Notes: generated from the sequence alone by a model not told the origin. DNA of 64,000 nt from Alloalcanivorax marinus (GCF_016785095.1 NZ_JAEKJB010000001.1:310001-374000), one strand, 5' to 3'. Positions 31,415 to 40,524 are shown, counted from the stretch's first letter. Program-made: numbers and translations.

Positions 31415-33001
31415 ATGACCGCCGAGCAGCAGACCGTCACCGACTACAACCCGGCCACCGGCGCCGCCGTGGCCGAGCTCAACCACACCGACCTGGCCAC
31501 CCTGCCCGAGCGCATCGCCAAGGCCCGCGCCGCCCAACACCGCTGGGCCGCCAAAAGCTTCAAGGAACGGGCCCGGCACCTGCGCCTGATGCGTGACTAC
31601 ATCGTCGAACGCGCCGAGGACCTGGCCACCATCGTCAGCGACAGCAACGGCAAAACCCGGGTCGACGCCCTGGCCACGGAAGTACTCCCCTGTGCCCTCG
31701 CCTGTAGCTGGTACGGCAAAAACGCCGGCAAGGTACTGGCTCCCCAAAGGCGCGGCGGCCATCTGCTGTTCGCCAACAAAAGCACCACCGTGGAACACCT
31801 GCCCCTGGGCGTGGTGGGCATCATCAGCCCCTGGAACTACCCGCTCTCCATCCCCTTCGGCGAAATCACCATGGCGCTGATGGCCGGCAACGCCGTGCTG
31901 CTCAAGGTGGCCGCCGCCACCCCCGCCGTGGGCCGCGCCATCGAACGCATCCTCGACGCCGGCGAGCTGCCCGAGGGCCTGTTCCAGCACATCGTCGGCT
32001 CCGGCTCGCAAGTGGCCACCGCCTTCTTCGAGAACGGCATCGACAAGCTGTTCTTCACCGGCAGCGTGCCCGCCGGCAAGACCCTCATGGCCCAGGCCGC
32101 GCAAACCCTCACGCCCGTGTCACTGGAACTGGGCGGCAACGATCCCATGATCGTACTCGCCGACGCCGACCTGGAGCGCGCCACCAACGGCGCCGCCTGG
32201 GCCGGCTACCAGAACGCAGGCCAAAGCTGCGGCGGCGTGGAACGCATCTACGTGGAAGACAGTGTCCACGACGAGTTCGTCGCCCTGCTCGCCAAGAAAA
32301 CCCGCGCCCTGCGCCACGGCCCCGGCCAGCGCGACGACATCAGCGTGGACATCGGCAGCCTCACCACCGAAGGCCAGCTGCGCACCGTGCAACAACACCT
32401 GGAAGACGCCCTCGCCAAAGGCGCGCGCATCGAAGCCCAGTCGCAACCAGTCGGCGACGTGGAACACGGCTACTTCTTCCCCGCCACCCTGCTCACCGGC
32501 GTCAACGACACCATGCTCACCGTATGCGAGGAAACCTTCGGCCCGATCATCGCCGTGGAAAGAGTCACCGACGCCGAACAGGCCCTGACCCGCGCCAACC
32601 GCTCCAACCTGGCGCTCACCTCCTCGATCTGGACCCGCGACACCCGCAAAGGCCGCGCGCTCGCCGCGCGCCTGCAAACCGGCGTCACCACCCTCAACGA
32701 CCACCTCTACACCCACGGCCTCTCCGAAGCCCCCTGGGGCGGCTGGAAAGAATCCGGCATCGGCCGCACCCACGGCCCGGAAGGCCTGCTCGAAATGACC
32801 AACGCCAAGGTCATCAACTGGGACCGGCTACCCGCCAAACGTAACCTCTGGTGGTACCCCTTCGACCAGGCCACCTACCGGGGCCTGCTCAACGCCCTCC
32901 ACTTCGCCTTCCCCCGCGGCCCCCTCAAATGGCTCGGCGCCAGCCTCAAGCTGACGCCCTTCCTGGTCCGCAAGATGTTCAGCAAATGGAAGGTGGATTA
33001 G
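31415..33001 (+). CDS. Aldehyde dehydrogenase family protein, possibly membrane-associated
   Basis: NAD(P)-dependent oxidation of an aldehyde to its acid. The ATG giving MTAEQQTVTDYNPATG follows GAAGGGAGTG; upstream frame is rejected as non-family. Motifs are GIISPWNYPL, FTGSVPAGK, the general-base Glu in LELGGNDPM, and the nucleophile Cys in NAGQSCGGVERIYV. Length 528 is somewhat long: after the ALDH core it has an extra 50-residue C-terminal stretch rich in aromatic and basic residues (FAFPRGPLKWLGASLK), reminiscent of membrane-tethered fatty aldehyde dehydrogenases. A role in alkane- or alcohol-derived aldehydes is inference. Confidence 0.9.
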   Translation: MTAEQQTVTDYNPATGAAVAELNHTDLATLPERIAKARAAQHRWAAKSFKERARHLRLMRDYIVERAEDLATIVSDSNGKTRVDALATEVLPCALACSWYGKNAGKVLAPQRRGGHLLFANKSTTVEHLPLGVVGIISPWNYPLSIPFGEITMALMAGNAVLLKVAAATPAVGRAIERILDAGELPEGLFQHIVGSGSQVATAFFENGIDKLFFTGSVPAGKTLMAQAAQTLTPVSLELGGNDPMIVLADADLERATNGAAWAGYQNAGQSCGGVERIYVEDSVHDEFVALLAKKTRALRHGPGQRDDISVDIGSLTTEGQLRTVQQHLEDALAKGARIEAQSQPVGDVEHGYFFPATLLTGVNDTMLTVCEETFGPIIAVERVTDAEQALTRANRSNLALTSSIWTRDTRKGRALAARLQTGVTTLNDHLYTHGLSEAPWGGWKESGIGRTHGPEGLLEMTNAKVINWDRLPAKRNLWWYPFDQATYRGLLNALHFAFPRGPLKWLGASLKLTPFLVRKMFSKWKVD

Positions 33002-33027
33002 GGCTCGCCAGCCTGAACGAGCCGCCC

Positions 33028-34008
33028 CTACCGATCCCAAACCAGAATCAGCAAGCCGCTGCCGGTGATCAGGCCGATGCCGAGCCAGGTCGAGGGGTCG
33101 GGGAAGTCGCCGAAGATGAGCCAGCCGATGAGGACGGCGGAGACCATTTCCATGTAGCTCACTGGGGCGAGGATGGGGGCGGCGGCGTATTCGAAGGCGC
33201 GGATGATGAGGAAGTGGGCGAAGGCGCCGATGGCGCCCATGAGCACCATCAGGGCCCAGCCGGCGGGGTCCGGGGCGCGCCAGGTGGCGGGGACGATCAG
33301 GCTGAGCACGGCGAGGCCGAAGACAGCGGTGTAGAGCAGGGTTACCGAGGGGCGGCCGCTGCCGGCGAGGCGGCGGGTGGTGAGTTGGTAGAAGGCGTAG
33401 CTGAGGCCGGCGCCGAGGGCCAGCAGGCTGGCCCAGTGGAAGGCGCCGACGCCGGGGCGGATTACCACCAGGGTGCCGGCGAAGCCGATCGCCACGGCGA
33501 TCCAGCGGCGCGGGCCGGCGCGTTCGCCAAGGATCAGCGGCGCCAGGGCGGTGCTGGCGAGGGGGCCGATGAATACCAGGGCCAGGGCGTTGGCCATGGG
33601 CAGGTACGCCAGGGCGCCGAAGTAGCCCAGGGTGGTGAGCAGCAGGCAGGCGCTGCGCAGGGTCTGCATGCCCAGGTGGCGGGGGATCAGGTCACGGGGG
33701 CGCAGGCGCCAGAGCAGCAGCGCGCCGAGCAGCAGGAAGTGGAACAGGTAGCGGGCCCAGGTGACCTGGACCACGTGGTACTGCTCGCTGAGGGACTTGG
33801 CCAGGCCGTCCATGAGCGGCAGGGTCATGACGCCGGCGGCCATCAGGGCAATGCCCAGCCAGGGCCTGGGCGGTCGGCTGCCGAGCGCCGTGGCGGGCGG
33901 GCCCGGCGGCGCCGGCGGCGGAGTGGTCGGCGCCCGTGGCGGGTAATTCGGCGCCCGTGGCGGATAACTCAAAGCGCCGCCAGCCACTCCTGGGTGGGGG
34001 CGTACCAC
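33028..34008 (-). CDS. EamA/DMT-family transporter
   Basis: Inner-membrane exporter of the drug/metabolite superfamily with about ten hydrophobic helices in two EamA halves. PLMDGLAKSLSEQY lies in the first half and YEYAAAPILAPVSYMEM-like sequence in the second. Substrate unknown. The start is unresolved: the GTG at 34008 overlaps the DyP gene by 40 bases, and a TTG at 33972 overlaps its stop by four. Either way the N-terminus is a proline-rich stretch with a YPPRAPN/YPPRAPT repeat before the first helix. Probably co-transcribed with the DyP gene. Confidence 0.85.
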   Translation of the reverse strand: MVRPHPGVAGGALSYPPRAPNYPPRAPTTPPPAPPGPPATALGSRPPRPWLGIALMAAGVMTLPLMDGLAKSLSEQYHVVQVTWARYLFHFLLLGALLLWRLRPRDLIPRHLGMQTLRSACLLLTTLGYFGALAYLPMANALALVFIGPLASTALAPLILGERAGPRRWIAVAIGFAGTLVVIRPGVGAFHWASLLALGAGLSYAFYQLTTRRLAGSGRPSVTLLYTAVFGLAVLSLIVPATWRAPDPAGWALMVLMGAIGAFAHFLIIRAFEYAAAPILAPVSYMEMVSAVLIGWLIFGDFPDPSTWLGIGLITGSGLLILVWDR

Positions 34009-34838
34009 CAGGAGCTGGTCACCGGGTGGGTGAAGTCCAGCATGCGGTCGCGGACGCCGTCCTCGGTGAGGCCGTACATGCGCCGCAGCAGGTAATCGAA
34101 GCGGTCCAGTTCGCAGCTGAAGGCGAGGAAATACAGGCCGTGCTCGGTGGTGGAGCCGTAGGGCACGGAGCGGCGCCAGATTTTCTGCGGCACGCCGTCG
34201 CGGTCCACGTCGGTGCGTCCCACGTGGGCGTTGTCCGGCATGCGTTCATCGTCGAATTCCACGGCATCGGCTTTGGTGCGGCCGAACACGTTTTCCTGCT
34301 CGGCCACCGGCATTTTGTGGAAGTCCTCCAGACCGCCGTGCACCCATTTCTGGCTGAGCACCCAGCTGCCGCCGGCGGCGGGATGGGGATCAGGGATAAT
34401 GGCGGCCTGGCGGGCGGCCTCCCCTTCCGGGTTGCCGATGCCGTCGACGAATCCGCTCAGGTCGCGCAGGTCGTGGTAGACGAAGGCGTCCACTTCCAGT
34501 TGCAGGGCCAGCTCATCGCGCAGTTGCCGGTGCACCGCCAGGCCGGTGTCGAACAGGTCGCCGCGGTTGTCGGCCTGCACCCAGACGAACAGGTCACCCT
34601 GGGTGGCGGGTACCTGGCCTTCCAGGTAGAAAGCGGGAAAATCAAACTTCGAGGACAGACGCGACCACAGCCCGGGGCCGAAGGCCACCAGTACCGGCGT
34701 GCGCTCACCGGCCAGGGCCAGGGCCTGGCGCAGGGCCCGGCGGATGCGGTCTTTGTCGTGGCCGCCACCGAGGGCGTATTCGAGAAACAAATGCTGGGTG
34801 TAGCTGCGGTCGAAAATCCCCGCCTGATGCTCTGACAC
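33969..34838 (-). CDS. Dye-decolourising-type (DyP) heme peroxidase
   Basis: Heme enzyme using hydrogen peroxide. The family motif is seen as GFVDGIGNP near residue 130, with the catalytic Asp. The proximal heme His is likely in DNAHVGRTD and the distal Arg in KIWRRSVPYG. Length 289 and lack of a twin-arginine signal fit the cytoplasmic, B-like type. Starts with GTG after GGGGGAA. Divergent from plsB and overlapping the EamA gene. No encapsulin gene is nearby, and the C-terminus (APTQEWLAAL) may or may not act as a cargo tag. Confidence 0.92.
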   Translation of the reverse strand: MSEHQAGIFDRSYTQHLFLEYALGGGHDKDRIRRALRQALALAGERTPVLVAFGPGLWSRLSSKFDFPAFYLEGQVPATQGDLFVWVQADNRGDLFDTGLAVHRQLRDELALQLEVDAFVYHDLRDLSGFVDGIGNPEGEAARQAAIIPDPHPAAGGSWVLSQKWVHGGLEDFHKMPVAEQENVFGRTKADAVEFDDERMPDNAHVGRTDVDRDGVPQKIWRRSVPYGSTTEHGLYFLAFSCELDRFDYLLRRMYGLTEDGVRDRMLDFTHPVTSSWWYAPTQEWLAAL

Positions 34839-34985
34839 CTGGCTTCCCCCTTGTCTTGTATTGAATCATTGAGGTCGGGATTCTACGGCGCCGTGACAGC
34901 CGCGCGCCAGTGCGACATACGGTGGTGCGCGAGACCGCTCTCCTTAGGTAGAATCGGCGGTCCATTCGCCACGATTTTGGCCCCT

Positions 34986-37532
34986 ATGACGCCCTGGTTA
35001 GGACTGGACCGACTTTTCTTCCTGTTGATCCGCGCGTTCATGCGCCTGTGCACCCGGATCCGGGCACTGCCCGGCGATCCGGAAGAACTGCAGCTGGATC
35101 CCAATAAACCCGTGGTGTATGTGCTGCGCGACCGCTCCGTGGCGGACGCCGCGGTGGCGGACCAGGCGGCGCGGCGGCTGGGCCTGAGCGCGCCCAAGGC
35201 ATCGCTGACCCTGGGCAAGCAGCATCTGTCGCGCAGCTATTTCCATGTCTACAAACGCGAGATGTCGGTGGCGCGACAGCGCCGGGCGATCACCCCCGCG
35301 CGGCTGCAGCGGCTGGTGGCGGGGCTCAAACAGAACGCCGAGCTGGACGTGCAGCTGGTGCCGGTATCCGTGTTCTGGGGTCGTCAGCCGGAGAAGGAAA
35401 GCTCCCTGTGGCGGATCATCTTCTCCAACAACTGGTCGCCGCCGGGCCTGATCAAGAAATTCCTGATCATCCTGACCCAGGGTCGGGATCTGTACGTGCA
35501 GTTCAGCCCGCCGGTGTCCCTGCGCCAGGTGATGGATCAGTGCCGCTCCGACGACCAGGTGGTGCGCAAGACCTCGCGCATTCTGCGCGTGCATTTCCGG
35601 CGCCAGCAGGAGGCGGCCATCGGGCCGGACCTGTCCCACCGCCGCACGCTGAGCTACGCCATCATGGAGGCGCCCTCGGTGCGCGAGGCGATCGCCGAGG
35701 CCGCCGCCGAGAACAACGAGAGCGAGGATAAGGTGATGGCCCGCGCCCGGGGCTATGCCCTGGAGATCGCGGCGGACTATTCGCACACCGTGATCCGTGC
35801 CCTGGAGCTGTTTCTCAACTGGCTGTGGAACCGGCTTTACGACGGCATCCGCCTGTACAATCTTGAGCACCTGACCCAGGTGGCCCGCGACCACGAAGTG
35901 ATCTACGTGCCCTGCCACCGCAGCCACATCGACTACCTGCTGCTCAGCTTCGTGGTCTACCGCAATGGCCTGGTGCCGCCGCACATCGCCGCCGGCATCA
36001 ACCTGAACCTGCCGGTGGTGGGCACCATCCTGCGCCGGGGCGGTGCCTTCTTCATGCGCCGCAGCTTCCGCGATAACCCGCTCTACGCGGCGGTGTTCTA
36101 CGAATACCTGCACAGCATCACCACCCGGGGCTTTTCCATCGAGTATTTCGTGGAGGGTGGCCGCAGCCGCTCCGGGCGCATGCTGCAACCGCGCACCGGC
36201 ATGCTGGCGATGACGGTGCGCAGCTTCCTGCGCGACGCGCGCAAGCCGATCGCCTTCGTGCCGGTGTACATCGGCTACGAAAAGGTGATTGAAGCCAGCA
36301 CCTACATGGGCGAGCTGGGCGGCGGCAAGAAGAAGAAGGAATCGATATTCCGCCTGGTGAAATCCCTGAAAGTGCTGCGCAGCCACTTCGGCCAGGTGCA
36401 CGTGAACTTCGGCGAGCCGATCAAGCTGGTGGACTATCTGGACGATCACCGGGAGGGCTGGCGCAACGAGGAACTGAGCGTCAACGAGACCCCGGACTGG
36501 TTCAAGCACACCATCAACGACCTGGGCCGCGACGTGGTCACCGGCATCAATGCCGCCGCCGTGGCCAACCCGGTGAACCTGATCAGCCTGGCGCTGCTGG
36601 CCACGCCCAAGCACACCATGGATCTGCAGCAGCTGCGCCAGCAGTTGCAGCTCTACATCAATCTGCTCGGCGAGGCGCCCTACAGCGACACCGCCCGCCT
36701 GGCGGAGACCGACGCCGAGACCATCATCGAGTACGGCCTGGAACACGAGTTCCTGATCCGCGTGGCGCACCCACTGGGCGACGTGGTCACCACCGATCCC
36801 AAGACCGCCCTGCAGATGGCCTATGTGCGCAACAACAGCCTGCACCTGTTCATCCTGCCCGGGCTGATCTGCTCGCTGTTCCTCAACGCCCGGAGCATCA
36901 GTCTGGACGTGCTGCAGAGCATGATCGCCCTGCTCTACCCGTTCTTCCGCAACGAGTATTTCCTGCACTGGCGCGAGGACCAGGACCTGACCTCGGCGGT
37001 GGAGCGCATCGCCACGGTGCTGGAGGAACACGGCCTGGTGAACCGCGAAGGCGACTGCCTGCACGGCGTCGCCATCCACACCCACGCCTCGGACATGCTC
37101 GCCCACCTGGGTCAGACGGTGATGCCTTCCCTGGAGCGCTACTACCTGACCATCCGCCTGCTGGTGCAGTACGGCGACGGACGGCTCACCGCCGACCAGC
37201 TCGGCGACCTGGCCCACCACACCGCCCAGCGGCTGTCGCTGCTGTATGAGTTCAACTCACCGGAATTCTTCGACAAGGTGGTGCTGCGCAACTTCATCCG
37301 CCAGTTGCTGGACACCGAGCTGGTGTGGCTGGACGACGACGATCAGTTGCACTTTGGCGACAACCTGCGCGCCCTGGACGACGAGGCCCGGCGCATTCTC
37401 AGCCCGGACATCAGCCAGGCGATCCAGCGCGTCACCCGGGTGCCGCAGTTGGAGGAAGCCCTGGCCCGCACCGCCGAAGAGGAACAATCCGCGGACGCCA
37501 ACCCGGCGAAAGGCACTGAGGCGGGCAAATAG
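34986..37532 (+). CDS. plsB: Glycerol-3-phosphate acyltransferase (PlsB)
   Basis: Membrane enzyme that makes lysophosphatidate from glycerol 3-phosphate and acyl-CoA or acyl-ACP, starting phospholipid synthesis. From the ATG giving MTPWLGLDRLFFLLIRAFM it is 848 residues, near the long PlsB type. Acyltransferase motifs are VPCHRSHIDYLLLSF, the GGAFFMRRSF block, VEGGRSRSGR and FVPVYIGYEKV. The frame is open upstream, but that part covers the spacer to the divergent DyP gene. Long PlsB that accepts acyl-CoA fits a lipid-using organism. Confidence 0.97.
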   Translation: MTPWLGLDRLFFLLIRAFMRLCTRIRALPGDPEELQLDPNKPVVYVLRDRSVADAAVADQAARRLGLSAPKASLTLGKQHLSRSYFHVYKREMSVARQRRAITPARLQRLVAGLKQNAELDVQLVPVSVFWGRQPEKESSLWRIIFSNNWSPPGLIKKFLIILTQGRDLYVQFSPPVSLRQVMDQCRSDDQVVRKTSRILRVHFRRQQEAAIGPDLSHRRTLSYAIMEAPSVREAIAEAAAENNESEDKVMARARGYALEIAADYSHTVIRALELFLNWLWNRLYDGIRLYNLEHLTQVARDHEVIYVPCHRSHIDYLLLSFVVYRNGLVPPHIAAGINLNLPVVGTILRRGGAFFMRRSFRDNPLYAAVFYEYLHSITTRGFSIEYFVEGGRSRSGRMLQPRTGMLAMTVRSFLRDARKPIAFVPVYIGYEKVIEASTYMGELGGGKKKKESIFRLVKSLKVLRSHFGQVHVNFGEPIKLVDYLDDHREGWRNEELSVNETPDWFKHTINDLGRDVVTGINAAAVANPVNLISLALLATPKHTMDLQQLRQQLQLYINLLGEAPYSDTARLAETDAETIIEYGLEHEFLIRVAHPLGDVVTTDPKTALQMAYVRNNSLHLFILPGLICSLFLNARSISLDVLQSMIALLYPFFRNEYFLHWREDQDLTSAVERIATVLEEHGLVNREGDCLHGVAIHTHASDMLAHLGQTVMPSLERYYLTIRLLVQYGDGRLTADQLGDLAHHTAQRLSLLYEFNSPEFFDKVVLRNFIRQLLDTELVWLDDDDQLHFGDNLRALDDEARRILSPDISQAIQRVTRVPQLEEALARTAEEEQSADANPAKGTEAGK

Positions 37533-37545
37533 CCCGCCGCGCCTT

Positions 37546-37587
37546 AGTTAACAGTGAACAGTTAACAGTGAATAGTTAATAGCTAAC
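37546..37587. repeat. Three 14-base tandem units after plsB
   Basis: AGTTAACAGTGAAC, AGTTAACAGTGAAT and AGTTAATAGCTAAC follow each other without gaps. The stretch is A+T-rich in a G+C-rich setting and lies 14 bases after the plsB stop. Each unit contains GTTAAC or a near copy, so the array can also fold on itself. Confidence 0.7.
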
Positions 37588-37665
37588 TTCAAAACACCGT
37601 TGCAGAAACGCAGGGCAGGCGCTGCGGGTTCGCAAGGCCTGCGCGCGGTCAGTGCCGCCGGGCTG

Positions 37666-37750
37666 ATCGCGACTGAAGTCTCTCCTACGGACCCTCTCCC
37701 TGCGGAGAGACACAAGGAGCGACTGGGCGGCATTCCGCTTCAGTCGCGAT
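37666..37750. repeat. REP pair with one long-arm unit
   Basis: Left unit (37666-37688) is ATCGCGACTGAAG...CTCCTAC. Right unit (37714-37750) is GGAGCGACTGGGCGGCATT then CCGCTTCAGTCGCGAT, that is, the REP with about 15 extra bases in its middle. The same long form occurs at 58157-58194. Lies between plsB and rsmJ. Confidence 0.6.
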
Positions 37751-37756
37751 CGGCCT

Positions 37757-38506
37757 CTAAGCCGGCGACAACGGCATATAAACATCGAAGCGTACGGTTT
37801 TGCCTTCGTGGCCGTGGTGCGGCGCCACGCCGGCCAGGGGCGGCGCCTTGCGGGGGCGCTTCACCACCACGCGGCGGGCGTTCCGGGCCCGGGCCAGGGC
37901 CAGCAGCGCCGCCTCTTCCTCCAGGTCCGGATAAGCGCACAGCGTCTGCAGCCATTGCAGATCCTGCTTCACGGCGGCGCTCTTGGCCCGCGCCGGGAAC
38001 ATGGGGTCCAGATACACCGCGTGCCAGGGCCCGGCGGGCAATGCCACCTCGGTGGCCTCGCCGGCGGGCAGCAGGGTCAGACGCGCCGCCAACTCGGTGT
38101 CGGCGGCCCGGGCCAGGCCGTCCGCCAGCAGCGCCTGCAGTGCCGGCTGGCGCTCCACCAGGGTCACCGGAAAACCGGCGGCGGCCATCAGGGCGGCGTC
38201 GCGGCCCAGGCCGGCGGTCAGATCCAGCACCCGGTCAATACCGTCCCGGGGCTTGCCCAAGGCCTTGATCAGGCGCTCATGGCGGGCGCGCTCGGCGGCC
38301 AGCCGGTAGCCCTGGCGGCCGCCGAGAAAATCCACCTTGAGCGGCGCGGCGCGGGCCGCCGGGTCCCACAAACTGAGGGCGCCATCGTCACCGGCCGGGC
38401 CCAGCACCAGGGCGAAACCCCGCTCCCGCGCCTCGGCCACCGTGGCCACCGGCGCGCCGCCGGCCACCGCCGGGGCACCGGGCAGGCAGCCCACCGCCGC
38501 GCTCAT
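37757..38506 (-). CDS. rsmJ: 16S rRNA (guanine1516-N2)-methyltransferase (RsmJ)
   Basis: Methylates G1516 of 16S rRNA using S-adenosylmethionine. From the ATG at 38506 it is 249 residues. It has VDFLGGRQGYRL, the SAM-binding VLDLTAGLGRDAALMAAAG, VTLVERQPALQALL, and the catalytic motif VYLDPMFP near residue 165, then VVVKRPRKAPPL. A longer upstream frame overlaps uppP and is rejected. The start overlaps the uppP stop in an ATGA. Confidence 0.95.
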   Translation of the reverse strand: MSAAVGCLPGAPAVAGGAPVATVAEARERGFALVLGPAGDDGALSLWDPAARAAPLKVDFLGGRQGYRLAAERARHERLIKALGKPRDGIDRVLDLTAGLGRDAALMAAAGFPVTLVERQPALQALLADGLARAADTELAARLTLLPAGEATEVALPAGPWHAVYLDPMFPARAKSAAVKQDLQWLQTLCAYPDLEEEAALLALARARNARRVVVKRPRKAPPLAGVAPHHGHEGKTVRFDVYMPLSPA

Positions 38507-39300
38507 ACGAACCAGATAAAGAGAATGGCGCCCAGCAACAGGCGGTAGACCATGAACGGCAGCATGCCGAGCCGGTCCAGCAGGCGCAGGAAGAAGACGA
38601 TGGTCAGGTAGGCGGTGATCGCGCTTACCGCCACGCCCAGGGCCATATGGGCCCAATCCACCGCCTGCTGGCTTTCGATCAGGTCCTTGGTCTTGAGCAG
38701 GCCGGCGCCCAGAATCACCGGCACCGACATCAGGAACGAAAAGCGCGCCGCGTCCTCGCGGCGGAAGCCCAGCGCCAACGCCGCGGTAATGGTGATGCCG
38801 CTGCGCGAGGTGCCGGGAATCAGCGCCACCGCCTGGGCCAGCCCGATCAGCAGGGCACTGCCCACGCCCACCTGATCCACACCCCGGCGCCGGGCACCGA
38901 ATACGTCCGCCAGCCACAGGGCGACGCCGAACACCACCGTGGTGGTGGCGATCACCGCCGCCGAGCGCAGCTCGTTCTCGATCAGGTCCTTGAGCAGAAA
39001 GCCCGCCGCCACCGCCGGAATGGTGGCCAGCACCACCAGCAGGCCCAGGCGCAGGTCAGGGTTCATGCGCCGTTCCACCAGGCCCTGGCCGGCACCCCGG
39101 GTCATGCCCCACAGATCCCGGCGGTAGTAAACCACCACCGCCAGCAAGGTGCCCAGATGCACCGCCACGTCGAACGCCAGCCCCTGGTCCGGCCAGCCCA
39201 GCACCTGGGAGGGCAGAATCAGATGGGCGGAACTGGAGATCGGCAGGAATTCCGTCAGTCCCTGAATCAGCGCCAGGATCAGCGCCTGGAAATTGTCCAT
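38503..39300 (-). CDS. uppP: Undecaprenyl-diphosphatase (UppP/BacA)
   Basis: Inner-membrane enzyme that recycles undecaprenyl diphosphate to the monophosphate carrier; gain of function gives bacitracin tolerance. Signature motifs are QGLTEFLPISSSAHL near residue 14 and PGTSRSGITI near residue 170, with about eight membrane helices. Length 265 is standard. Coupled to rsmJ by a four-base overlap; a thioesterase gene lies 12 bases upstream. Confidence 0.97.
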   Translation of the reverse strand: MDNFQALILALIQGLTEFLPISSSAHLILPSQVLGWPDQGLAFDVAVHLGTLLAVVVYYRRDLWGMTRGAGQGLVERRMNPDLRLGLLVVLATIPAVAAGFLLKDLIENELRSAAVIATTTVVFGVALWLADVFGARRRGVDQVGVGSALLIGLAQAVALIPGTSRSGITITAALALGFRREDAARFSFLMSVPVILGAGLLKTKDLIESQQAVDWAHMALGVAVSAITAYLTIVFFLRLLDRLGMLPFMVYRLLLGAILFIWFV

Positions 39301-39312
39301 TCAATGATTTCC

Positions 39313-39747
39313 TTATTCCTCGGCGGTGATCTGGTAGCCGCTGAGGAATTCCGGCGGCATGCGGCGCGGCTTGCCGGAATCCAGGGCCACGCACACCCAT
39401 TTGGTGCGCCCGCGCAGCAGGGTCAGGCCGTCGCTTTCGCGCACGATCTGGTAACGGCGGGTGATGGTGATGCGCTGGTCGTTTTCCACGATCCAGGTAC
39501 CCACCCGCAGGGTCTCGCCCTGGTAGGCCGGGGCCAGGTAGTCCACCTCGGTGTGGCGCGCCACCATGCAGCGGTTGAGGCGCTGGTATTCATCCCAACC
39601 CAGCCCCAGCACCTGGGTGTGCTGCCAGGCAATCCTCTCCATGTAACGCAGGTACTCGGTGTTGTTCACATGGCCGAGCACATCGATGGATTCCGGCGCC
39701 ACCACCACTTGCAGCTCGTGAACATCCGGCAGGTCCCATTCGATCAT
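39313..39747 (-). CDS. Hot-dog acyl-CoA thioesterase (4HBT/YbgC-like)
   Basis: Predicted to hydrolyse an acyl-CoA. The 144-residue protein has the 4HBT-type signature with the catalytic Asp, APESIDVLGHVNNTEYLRYME, near residue 18-38, then EVDYLAPAYQGETLRVGTW. The substrate cannot be told from sequence. GGAGAAAC lies just before the ATG. It precedes uppP on the same strand and is bounded upstream by a REP pair. Confidence 0.87.
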   Translation of the reverse strand: MIEWDLPDVHELQVVVAPESIDVLGHVNNTEYLRYMERIAWQHTQVLGLGWDEYQRLNRCMVARHTEVDYLAPAYQGETLRVGTWIVENDQRITITRRYQIVRESDGLTLLRGRTKWVCVALDSGKPRRMPPEFLSGYQITAEE

Positions 39748-39771
39748 TTCGTTTCTCCTTGGCGTGGCGCG

Positions 39772-39831
39772 ATCGCGGCTGAAGCCGCTCCTACGGGGCG
39801 TTTACGCGGTAGGAGCGGCTTCAGCCGCGAT
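39772..39831. repeat. REP pair (REPIN-like), GCGGCT/AGCCGC type
   Basis: Two perfect inverted 23-base units, each GTAG plus GAGCGGCTTCAGCCGC plus GAT, facing each other across 14 bases. Each unit folds into GCGGCT-TC-AGCCGC. The GTAG head followed by an imperfect palindrome is the hallmark of REPs mobilised by REP-associated tyrosine transposases. Confidence 0.9.
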
Positions 39832-39843
39832 CCAGCGCCGAAA

Positions 39844-40524
39844 TCATACTACCCGGTCACGCAGGTAGACCGGCTGCGCCTGTTCCGCCGGTACCGTGAG
39901 GCCGGCGGCCACCAGCGGCGCCGCCAGCCGGGCCACCGCCGAGGCCCGCGGCGCGGCGGCCTCGTCCACCTCCGCCAGAGTCACCCGGGTGGCGATGCGC
40001 TCCCGATAAACCGCGCCGGAGCCGGCCAGCAGCCAGTCGCCACCGTCCAGGGCGGGCACGTCGTCCGGGTCGAACAGGCCATCCGCCAGCAGCGCCTCGA
40101 CGCGCTCGCCCTGACCGTTGCCGCCCGCGTAACAGTGGTAGGCACCCAGATACAGCTCGCCCATGCGCGCGTCGAAGGCCGCCAGTACCCGTGGCCGGCC
40201 CGGGTGGGCGTCGAAGGCGGCCAGCGCGCAGGCGGCCAGAGTGGAGACGCCGGCCACCGGCAGGTCGCGGGCGAACGCCAAACCCTGGATCACCGAGGTG
40301 GCCACGCGCACGCCGGTAAAGGCGCCCGGGCCCTGGCCGAACGCCAGGGCATCCAGGGCGGCCAGGCCGATACCGGCCTCGGCCAGCAGTTCATCCACCA
40401 GCGGCAGCACCCGCTCGGTCTGGCGGCGGGCGCCGGGTTCGAAGCGCTCCAGCACCTCGCCGTCCCGGTAGAGCGCCACCGAACAGGCGTCGGTGGCGGT
40501 TTCAATGGCCAGAATGTGCGTCAT
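39844..40524 (-). CDS. tsaB: tRNA threonylcarbamoyladenosine biosynthesis protein TsaB
   Basis: ASKHA-fold partner of TsaD in making t6A37 on ANN-reading tRNAs. The ATG giving MTHILAIETATDACSVAL is the usual TsaB start. The later segments FGQGPGAFTGVRVATSVIQGLA and VLAAFDARMGELYLG are diagnostic. Length 226. It overlaps the end of the upstream helicase gene by 23 bases. Confidence 0.96.
   Translation of the reverse strand: MTHILAIETATDACSVALYRDGEVLERFEPGARRQTERVLPLVDELLAEAGIGLAALDALAFGQGPGAFTGVRVATSVIQGLAFARDLPVAGVSTLAACALAAFDAHPGRPRVLAAFDARMGELYLGAYHCYAGGNGQGERVEALLADGLFDPDDVPALDGGDWLLAGSGAVYRERIATRVTLAEVDEAAAPRASAVARLAAPLVAAGLTVPAEQAQPVYLRDRVV

Noticed and set aside
37757..38917. 386-residue version of RsmJ starting inside uppP
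   Set aside because: The extra 137 residues are antisense-like low-complexity sequence within uppP coding; the 249-residue start overlaps the uppP stop in the usual ATGA.
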